From Bacteroidota bacterium (lineage in GTDB: Bacteria; Bacteroidota; Bacteroidia; Chitinophagales; Chitinophagaceae): DNA of 5,412 nt. The notes under the pieces are model-generated. The model saw only the letters and a list, made by a program, of their open reading frames with translations, ran no database searches and was not told the origin of the DNA. Location of the stretch: the NCBI GenBank assembly GCA_029778965.1, contig JAKPBL010000219.1, forward strand, positions 1 through 5,412. Direction: 5' to 3'. The stretch's first letter is position 1. Every line of letters starts with the position of its first letter. Both the position numbers and the translations under genes were made by a program. Below, in pieces: positions 1-5,412 of this stretch.

Positions 1-1413
1 CAGCATAAACCTGGTTTGGGTATAAACGACTACCGTAGCGATGATCAGCGCTATACTGCAGGTGAACTGGAAAACGACCAGTACGTTGCGCAGCACCGAG
101 CTGCGCGCGCCGCGGCTGATATCGCCTTTCAGCACTTTCACCGGCTTGAACGACGAGAGATAAAAGGAAGGATAGATACCCGCGAGCAGCCCCACCAGCA
201 ATGCCGACAACAGCAATACCGGAAGGAACCAGGCGGAAGTCCACGGCATGTGTAAATTCTTTTCCGACAACTGGTTGAACAAAGGCAGTAACAGCCAGGC
301 CAGCAATACCGCGATAACAAAAGAGAGCATGCTCATCAACACCGACTCGGTAAGAAACTGACCGATAAGGCTGGAACGAAGCGAGCCGATCACTTTTCTT
401 AAACCGACCTCACGGGCACGGTTAGCCGATTTTGCGGTGGAGAGGTTGACGAAATTAACACAGGCCAGCAATAAGATGAACAGGGCTACGGCGCCAAAAA
501 GCCACACAAAGCGGATGTCGCCATGCGACAGGTTATCGTTCATGTTCTTTGCATCCAGGTGTATCTTGCGCAGCGGTTGCAGCTCGATCCACGCATTTTT
601 TTCAAAATCTTGGGCGAAATGAATATTGGCAGCTTTCATCCGGGGGATCATATAGTTCTGCAAAATCCCCTTGCTCAGCTTTTTCTCAAAGGCGCGGACA
701 TCGGTTCCAGCTTTCAGCTTCGTGTATATATCATAGTTACTGGACAGCCACTCGTCCTGCTCACCGTCCCAGAAAGAAGTACCCGCCAGGCTGATATAAT
801 AATCGTATTGAAGATGGCTGTTTTCGGGCGGATCGGCCATGACACCGCCAATGGTGAGCGGTCTGTTTTCATTGTCGTTGAAAATCATGGTCTTTCCCAC
901 CGGGTTTTGTCCGGGGAAAAACTGTTGCGCTTTGCGGGCCGATATCAGCAGGCTGAATGGTTCGGTAAGCACGGCGGCCGGCTTGCCTTTAATGATCGGA
1001 ATGTGTAAAATGTCGATGGTCTCCTGGTCGGCAAAGCAAAAACCTTCCTCATAGGTGTTCTCCTTCACTCCCAGCGGGCGGATCTGGTTGCTGCCGGCGC
1101 CGCCAAAAAGCTGGTTCGACATGAGGCGGCCGGCTTTTTCCACCTCGGGATAGTCGGCCTTTATGGTCTTCGCAAAAGGCGCGGGCATGGATGGGCCACG
1201 CAGAATGTTGCCGTCCATCCGGAGGTTGCCTACTACCCTGTACACCTGCGCAGCATCGGGATTGCTGCGGTCATAGCTCAGCTCATGCAAAATGAACAGC
1301 GTGATCAGAATACAGGCGGCGATACTCAGGGCAAAACCACCGATCTTGATCGTCGAATACATTTTCTGGTTGCGCAACTGCCGCAGCGCGATTTTGAGGT
1401 AATTCCTGATCAT
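1..1413 (-). CDS. ABC transporter permease, MacB/FtsX family (partial, C-terminus off the left edge)
   Basis: This is the membrane subunit of a MacB/FtsX-type ABC transporter, a family that moves peptides, lipoproteins or drugs across the envelope by mechanotransmission using a separate ATPase. Reading from the ATG at 1413, 471 codons stay open to the window edge. A first hydrophobic helix lies at about residues 24-46, after the basic start MIRNYLKIALRQLRNQK. A periplasmic MacB_PCD-like domain follows at about 47-300, then helices at about 303-325, 353-376 and 394-414 (the FtsX core). The family signature NRAREVGLRKVIGS is at 331-344 and FKPVKVLKG at 422-430. Another helix starting near 441 opens what is normally the second half of the roughly 800-residue Bacteroidetes form, so about 300 residues are missing. 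The ATG is preferred because an in-frame stop lies about 30 bases upstream and the start matches the family. No ATPase gene is visible and the substrate cannot be told. Confidence 0.93.
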   Translation of the reverse strand, partial: MIRNYLKIALRQLRNQKMYSTIKIGGFALSIAACILITLFILHELSYDRSNPDAAQVYRVVGNLRMDGNILRGPSMPAPFAKTIKADYPEVEKAGRLMSNQLFGGAGSNQIRPLGVKENTYEEGFCFADQETIDILHIPIIKGKPAAVLTEPFSLLISARKAQQFFPGQNPVGKTMIFNDNENRPLTIGGVMADPPENSHLQYDYYISLAGTSFWDGEQDEWLSSNYDIYTKLKAGTDVRAFEKKLSKGILQNYMIPRMKAANIHFAQDFEKNAWIELQPLRKIHLDAKNMNDNLSHGDIRFVWLFGAVALFILLLACVNFVNLSTAKSANRAREVGLRKVIGSLRSSLIGQFLTESVLMSMLSFVIAVLLAWLLLPLFNQLSEKNLHMPWTSAWFLPVLLLSALLVGLLAGIYPSFYLSSFKPVKVLKGDISRGARSSVLRNVLVVFQFTCSIALIIATVVVYTQTRFML

Positions 1414-1500
1414 GCTGGATCGGCTCCAACGGTATGCCACAATCTAATTCGCTGATTATCTGCAAGCACTGGTTTCGCGAGGGATTCATACTGTCCGATT

Positions 1501-1515
1501 ACGAACAGTGTTCGT
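1501..1515. promoter_or_regulatory. 15-bp perfect palindrome, possible operator
   Basis: The sequence ACGAACAGTGTTCGT has two 6-base arms (ACGAAC and GTTCGT) around a 3-base centre (AGT). It lies in the 193-bp region between the divergent permease and obg genes, 88 bases from the permease start and 92 bases from the obg start. This size and symmetry fit a dimeric helix-turn-helix repressor site. It resembles the Gram-positive LexA box CGAACnnnnGTTCG but has a 3-base spacer instead of 4. A regulatory role is inferred from symmetry and position only; a single 6-base inverted repeat can also occur by chance. Confidence 0.3.
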
Positions 1516-1525
1516 TCGCTTTCAG

Positions 1526-1580
1526 CACCCGTCGGGTGGCACCCGTCAGGTATTACCCGTCGGGTGGCACCCGACGGGTG
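1526..1580. repeat. Four tandem 14-bp palindromic units forming a 55-bp near-perfect palindrome
   Basis: Four units start at 1526, 1540, 1554 and 1568, exactly 14 bases apart: CACCCGTCGGGTG, CACCCGTCAGGTA, TACCCGTCGGGTG and CACCCGACGGGTG, each followed by one joining base. Each unit is itself close to palindromic (arms CACCCG and CGGGTG). The whole element is also palindromic about position 1553: unit 1 pairs with unit 4 at 13 of 13 positions, and overall 24 of 27 pairs match (mismatches 1539/1567, 1546/1560, 1548/1558). It ends 26 bases before the obg ATG, in the divergent promoter region. A terminator role is unlikely because neither flanking gene ends here. It could be a dispersed REP-like element, a multi-site operator, or a structured leader if transcription starts upstream. 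The structure is directly visible; its function is unknown. Confidence 0.85.
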
Positions 1581-1591
1581 AGAATATCAGC

Positions 1592-1599
1592 TATCTTCG
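1592..1599 (+). promoter_or_regulatory. Candidate Bacteroidetes -7 promoter element for obg
   Basis: TATCTTCG matches the Bacteroidetes primary-sigma -7 consensus TAnnTTTG at all fixed positions except one (C for T). It lies 7 bases before the obg ATG, so a transcript starting from it would have a leader of a few bases or none. No convincing TTG -33 element is seen at the expected distance; that stretch lies inside the palindromic repeat. The call rests on one short motif and its position. Confidence 0.35.
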
Positions 1600-1606
1600 C
1601 GGCCGG

Positions 1607-2611
1607 ATGGCAGAGAAATCGAATTTTGTTGACCAGATCAAGATATTTTGCCGCAGCGGGCACGGGGGCGCCGGCAGCCGGCATTTCATGCGTACCAAGT
1701 TCAACCCCAAAGCGGGACCCGACGGGGGCGACGGCGGCCGCGGCGCGCACATCATTTTACGGGGGAATAAAAACCTCTGGACCCTGCTGCACCTTCGCTA
1801 TCATAAGAACGTGCTGGCCGAAAACGGCGAAAACGGCAGCGGCAACAACTCGACCGGGCGCAGCGGCAAAGACATTATCATCGACGTGCCGCTCGGAACC
1901 ATCGCTTACCGGGAAGACACCGGTGAAAAAATGGCCGAGATCATGGAAGACGGCGAAGAACTGATTCTTTTGCAGGGCGGCCGCGGCGGATTGGGCAATG
2001 CACATTTCGCCACCCCTACCAACCAGGCGCCTGAGTACGCACAACCCGGCGAGCCGGGCGAAGAAAGCTTTATTATCCTGGAGCTGAAAGTGCTGGCCGA
2101 CGTGGGACTGGTGGGATTTCCCAACGCCGGCAAATCGACCCTGCTGAGTGTGCTTACTGCCGCCAAACCCAAGATAGCCGATTATGCCTTCACCACCATC
2201 AACCCCCAGTTAGGCATGGTCGAATACCGCAACGGCGCCTCTTTCTGCATCGCCGACCTGCCGGGTATTATCGAAGGCGCCGCCGAAGGCCGCGGCCTCG
2301 GGCACCGCTTCCTCCGCCACATCGAACGCAATTCGATCCTGCTTTTCGTGATCCCGGCCGACAGCAAAAATCACCTCGAAGAATTTAATATTCTCTGCAA
2401 CGAACTGCGCGAATACAACGACGAAATGCTGCAGAAGGATTTTGTAATCGGCATCAGTAAGGCAGACATGCTCGACGATGAGCTGAAAGCCGCCATCGCC
2501 CGGGAGCTGCCCAAAGACATCCCGCATGTATTTTTCTCATCGGTCACCCAACAGGGACTGACCGCGCTCAAAGACCTTCTCTGGAAAACTCTGCAGCAAG
2601 CTACGGTATGA
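1607..2611 (+). CDS. obg: GTPase Obg/CgtA, ribosome assembly factor
   Basis: Obg is a cytoplasmic GTP-binding protein that associates with the large ribosomal subunit precursor and links its assembly to nucleotide and stress status. From the ATG at 1607 it has 334 residues. The glycine-rich Obg fold is at 1-158 ([34 protein letters not shown]). The G domain follows: G1 GFPNAGKS at 170-177, G2 threonines in [10 protein letters not shown] near 196-197, G3 DLPG at 217-220 followed by [11 protein letters not shown]4 SKAD at 284-287 (Ser in place of the usual Asn) and G5 SSV at 311-313. The chain stops soon after G5, so the variable C-terminal domain of many Obg proteins is missing, as is usual in Bacteroidetes. 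The frame is open upstream to an ATG at 1508, but that extension is only translated palindromic repeat and 1607 matches the family start. The membrane patatin gene begins 7 bases after the stop. Confidence 0.97.
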   Translation: MAEKSNFVDQIKIFCRSGHGGAGSRHFMRTKFNPKAGPDGGDGGRGAHIILRGNKNLWTLLHLRYHKNVLAENGENGSGNNSTGRSGKDIIIDVPLGTIAYREDTGEKMAEIMEDGEELILLQGGRGGLGNAHFATPTNQAPEYAQPGEPGEESFIILELKVLADVGLVGFPNAGKSTLLSVLTAAKPKIADYAFTTINPQLGMVEYRNGASFCIADLPGIIEGAAEGRGLGHRFLRHIERNSILLFVIPADSKNHLEEFNILCNELREYNDEMLQKDFVIGISKADMLDDELKAAIARELPKDIPHVFFSSVTQQGLTALKDLLWKTLQQATV

Positions 2612-2618
2612 GTGCCAC

Positions 2619-4940
2619 ATGAACAGACCTTACCTGATACGGTTCCTCGCCAACCTGCTGCGTTGTTTCTGGATCTTCTTTCCGTCGCTGTTCTTTATTG
2701 TGCTCGCCCTGCTTTGCTTTACCCAGCTACAACAGGGAAAAGACCTGCTCATTTCATTTACCGAATCGGGCGGTTCTTTCGGCAGCCTGCTCCTCTCAAA
2801 AGGCATTTTTTTGATCGCCATTATATTCTGGGTATATGTAAGCTGGTACTCGAGCCGCATCGTCGCCTATATCAAAATATTCCAGCGAAGCGCCGAGGCA
2901 GATGAGCTGGAAAAAAGGTTCCTTCACCGCTTTCCGCGGATTATCGGTTACGGATGCCTGTTAGTACTGCTGCTTTCGCTTGCCACGCTGCCTTTTTACA
3001 ATTCCTGGCTTTCCCGGCAGCCGTTTCTTTTCCTGATCGGCGGTGTGCTGCTGTTGTGGCAGATCGACAAACAAATGATCCGCTTAAGCGGCTATGCCCG
3101 CGAGGGTCGCTTCCTGCGCATATTGCTGACGGTGATAGCGGTGTTGATCCCCGTATCGCTGGTTGCCTATACTGCCTTCGGCTGGTTTGGGAAAACCGGG
3201 TTCCTGGTAGCGCTCATCGTGGTACTGCTCGTGGCCTATATGCTGTACGTCAACCTGCGGCGGCATCGCATGGAAGTGCTCGAGCGGCGTTCGCGGCGGG
3301 TGACCCAGGTAACGCCCACCGGCGGCTGGAAACGGATCGCGGCCAACAGCATGCGCTTTCTGCGCCTGCCGGCGGAAGAAGGCAGCTATTTCATTGCTTT
3401 CAACATCATCTGCGCCATCGGCCTGCTGGCTTATGCCGCCGGCATATTCTATCTCGACGCCAGCACCCTGATGGGGCCATTTCCCTTCGTGCTGCTGGCC
3501 TTTGCCGTATTACTCGGTTTCGGCAATATTATCACCGCCCTGTCGTGCCGGGCAGGTATCAGCCTGCATTTCTTTATTTTCATATTTGCCGCCTTTATCC
3601 CCACGCCCGATCATCACCGCGTGCGAACCGGTTCACTGAGCGCGCGGCAGCAGCCGGCCACCGTTTATAACGAGCGGCAAAGCATCCAGGAATATTTCAG
3701 CCGCTGGTTGCATGCCCGCCCTGAAATAGATTCCGTGCAGCAATACCCCGTTTACCTGGTGCTGGCCAATGGAGGCGCTTCGCGCTCGGCGTACTGGGTA
3801 GCTTCAGTGCTGGGCCGGCTGGAAGATGCATCGATCGATAGCGGCAGACAAAGGTTCTCCCGGCACCTGTTCTCGCTGTCGGGTAGCTCGGGCGGCGGTG
3901 TGGGCATCGCTACGTTTTACTCGATGCTGCTGCACCAGCAGCACAAGGCGCCGATCGCCGGTTTTGAAACAGCGGCCCGCAATTACCTCCGGCAGGATTT
4001 CCTGACCTTTACCCTCGCCCGCATGCTGGGGCCTGATTTTTTCAATTACATCCCCGGGCTCAACTTCCTGATTCCCGACGACGACCGCGCCGATGCGCTG
4101 GAAAAAGCATTTGAAAAGGCATCCGACAACAGCTATTACGCGGTCGGCTTCGATTCTACCTGGTTCGACCAATGCATTACCCGTACCGGCATCGATCATC
4201 CGCTGCCCATCCTCTTTATCAACAGCACCCGTGTACGCGACGGTAACCCCACGGTATTATCGACCATCCGGCTCGACAGCAACTTCTTCAACAAACGGGT
4301 GGACCTGTTTTCGCTGCTGCAGCGCGACAAAACCATCCGGTTAAGCACTGCGGCGATATTGGGTGCACGTTTTCCTTTTATTAGTCCTGCGGGCCGCATC
4401 GACAGCTATATCAGGCCCGGCATACCGAGCGATACGCTGGTAGCCAATTATTTTGTAGATGGCGGTTATTTCGACAACAGCGGTGCGGGCGTGGTGCAGG
4501 AAATGATCCGCGCCCTGCTGATCAGCATTAACAACAGCAGCGACCCGGTGGTGCGCAGCCGCAGCAGCAGGCTCGCGCTGAAAATATTGCATATCACCAA
4601 TAGTCAGCAGGCAGCCACACCCCTGCAGCCCATCGGCCCCTTTGTGAACGACGCCCTGGCGCCCTTGCTCACCCTCACCGGCGCTTTCGACATGCAAACG
4701 ACTGTGAACGACCAGCGTTTCATTACGTTTATCGGCGACATTCGTTCAGGCGCAACAAAAGAAGGTTTTAAAAGCGTCGAATACATTCCCATCCACCTGT
4801 ACAACGATCCCGAGATCAGCAATGATACCACCTCTCGCGGGCCTTATGTGATGAACTGGTATATCAGCGACAGCGTCAGGAACCAGATGGACCGGCGGCT
4901 GCTCACCCAGCCCCGGCTGCAGCAGCTTTTGCAACCCTGA
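2619..4940 (+). CDS. Multi-pass membrane protein with C-terminal patatin-like phospholipase domain
   Basis: This is a 773-residue two-part protein. Residues 1-330 contain about eight or nine hydrophobic segments (near 12-36, 62-78, 108-127, 134-148, 167-188, 193-211, 257-277, 287-305, 313-328) with basic or charged loops between them (for example 88-107 and 213-240). Residues 375 to about 660 resemble patatin-like acyl hydrolases: the oxyanion-hole segment NGGASRSAYW at 384-393, the nucleophile elbow SGSSGGG at 421-427 with Ser424 as likely nucleophile, and VDGGYFDNSG at 613-622 with Asp614 completing the Ser-Asp dyad. The family cleaves acyl esters of phospholipids or other lipids; the substrate here is unknown. 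With no signal peptide and many helices, it is likely in the inner membrane; which side the catalytic domain faces depends on the exact helix count. The start follows obg by 7 bases, suggesting co-transcription. No strong ribosome binding site is visible. The hydrolase fold is well supported; activity is inferred. Confidence 0.9.
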   Translation: MNRPYLIRFLANLLRCFWIFFPSLFFIVLALLCFTQLQQGKDLLISFTESGGSFGSLLLSKGIFLIAIIFWVYVSWYSSRIVAYIKIFQRSAEADELEKRFLHRFPRIIGYGCLLVLLLSLATLPFYNSWLSRQPFLFLIGGVLLLWQIDKQMIRLSGYAREGRFLRILLTVIAVLIPVSLVAYTAFGWFGKTGFLVALIVVLLVAYMLYVNLRRHRMEVLERRSRRVTQVTPTGGWKRIAANSMRFLRLPAEEGSYFIAFNIICAIGLLAYAAGIFYLDASTLMGPFPFVLLAFAVLLGFGNIITALSCRAGISLHFFIFIFAAFIPTPDHHRVRTGSLSARQQPATVYNERQSIQEYFSRWLHARPEIDSVQQYPVYLVLANGGASRSAYWVASVLGRLEDASIDSGRQRFSRHLFSLSGSSGGGVGIATFYSMLLHQQHKAPIAGFETAARNYLRQDFLTFTLARMLGPDFFNYIPGLNFLIPDDDRADALEKAFEKASDNSYYAVGFDSTWFDQCITRTGIDHPLPILFINSTRVRDGNPTVLSTIRLDSNFFNKRVDLFSLLQRDKTIRLSTAAILGARFPFISPAGRIDSYIRPGIPSDTLVANYFVDGGYFDNSGAGVVQEMIRALLISINNSSDPVVRSRSSRLALKILHITNSQQAATPLQPIGPFVNDALAPLLTLTGAFDMQTTVNDQRFITFIGDIRSGATKEGFKSVEYIPIHLYNDPEISNDTTSRGPYVMNWYISDSVRNQMDRRLLTQPRLQQLLQP

Positions 4941-5412
4941 TCACTGGTCTTTCCATCGCCACAGATGCATACAGGCATACGTGCGGTAGGGCGACCATTT
5001 GGCAGCTATCTTCAGCATTTTTTCACGGAAAGCCTTGCGGTCGGTATTATCGAGCTTATAGAGGCGGATCATTGCCTGCTGGATACCGAGGTCATCAACG
5101 GCAAACACATCTTCCCGCCCCAGCGCAAACATGAGCAGCATTTCGGTGGTCCACCGGCCAACGCCCTTGATCTGCGTAAGATGAATGATCACCTCTTCAT
5201 CGCCCATCTTTTTCAACTGCTTCCATTCCATGCCGTGTTCCAACGCAAAGCGAGCTACATTCTGCACATAGGCTACCTTGGCATTTGACAGGCCGATACC
5301 GCGCAGCACCGTCGGGTCGAGCGCTACGATCTGTTCGGGCGTGGGCTCGCTTTCTTCAAACAGGGCCTGAAAACGGTTCCACAATACATCGGCCACTTTT
5401 GTTGACAGTTGC
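4941..5412 (-). CDS. DNA-3-methyladenine glycosylase, AlkA/HhH-GPD family (partial, N-terminus off the right edge)
   Basis: This is a base-excision repair enzyme that removes alkylated bases such as 3-methyladenine by cutting the N-glycosidic bond. 156 residues are visible, ending at the TGA at 4941-4943. The frame is open to the window edge and begins QLSTKVADVLWNRF, which matches the internal QQLS-K-AD segment of AlkA-type enzymes, so the true start lies beyond 5412; the in-frame GTG at 5396 is internal. Counting from the visible end, the helix-hairpin-helix is IKGVGRWTTEM (about 81-91), followed by VFAVDDLGIQ, whose second Asp (codon 5091-5093) is the expected catalytic residue. The C-terminus WSPYRTYACMHLWRWKDQ is typical of the family. 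About 50 N-terminal residues are probably missing if it has the usual length of about 200. It converges on the patatin gene with adjoining stop codons. Confidence 0.93.
   Translation of the reverse strand, partial: QLSTKVADVLWNRFQALFEESEPTPEQIVALDPTVLRGIGLSNAKVAYVQNVARFALEHGMEWKQLKKMGDEEVIIHLTQIKGVGRWTTEMLLMFALGREDVFAVDDLGIQQAMIRLYKLDNTDRKAFREKMLKIAAKWSPYRTYACMHLWRWKDQ

Noticed and set aside
523..1008. Plus-strand 161-residue open frame
   Set aside because: It lies fully antisense to the permease, which has clear family motifs; the frame has no recognisable domain and is a GC-driven shadow.
1427..1434. Minus-strand -7 element TACCGTTG for the permease
   Set aside because: It has one mismatch to TAnnTTTG and no TTG at a suitable -33 distance, so it is too weak to list as a feature.
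1526..1580. Rho-independent terminator at the 55-bp palindrome
   Set aside because: Both neighbouring genes start here and none ends here, and there is no T-tract following the stem on either strand.
1713..1728. Further copy of the CCCGACGGG repeat inside obg
   Set aside because: It encodes the conserved Obg glycine-rich segment GPDGGDGG, and the similarity is limited to a core of about nine bases, so it is coding coincidence.
2954..3670. Plus-strand 238-residue open frame
   Set aside because: It overlaps the membrane half of the patatin protein in another frame, and its composition (rich in Arg, Ala and His) is typical of an out-of-frame shadow.
4941..5396. Complete glycosylase of 151 residues starting at the GTG at 5396
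   Set aside because: The codons upstream encode QLSTK, continuing the conserved AlkA motif, so the gene is partial and the GTG is internal.

Overview
The window looks like a chromosomal segment from a member of the Bacteroidetes, plausibly Chitinophagaceae or a relative with fairly GC-rich DNA. The reasons are a FtsX/MacB-type permease of the long single-chain kind common in that phylum, an Obg GTPase without the C-terminal extension, a candidate -7 promoter element of the Bacteroidetes type (TAnnTTTG-like), and no strong Shine-Dalgarno sequences. The genus cannot be fixed from this sequence alone.

Layout. Positions 1-1413 (minus strand) hold the N-terminal 471 residues of an ABC transporter permease that runs off the left edge. 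Positions 1414-1606 are a divergent intergenic region. It contains a 15-bp perfect palindrome (1501-1515), a 55-bp near-perfect palindrome built from four tandem 14-bp units (1526-1580), and a possible -7 element just before the next gene. Positions 1607-2611 (plus) encode the ribosome-assembly GTPase Obg/CgtA. Seven bases later, 2619-4940 (plus) encodes a 773-residue membrane protein whose N-terminal half is about eight or nine hydrophobic segments and whose C-terminal half is a patatin-like lipid acyl hydrolase domain with an intact Ser-Asp dyad. Positions 4941-5412 (minus) hold the C-terminal 156 residues of an AlkA-type DNA-3-methyladenine glycosylase that runs off the right edge. Its stop codon abuts the patatin stop codon with no base between them.

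How the genes relate. Obg and the membrane patatin protein are probably co-transcribed from the 1414-1606 region, which also has to drive the divergent permease. No shared pathway is evident: export or lipoprotein handling, ribosome biogenesis, membrane lipid hydrolysis and base-excision repair are separate jobs. The gene content is ordinary. The least explained parts are the four-unit palindromic repeat directly upstream of obg and the poorly characterised membrane-anchored patatin protein.
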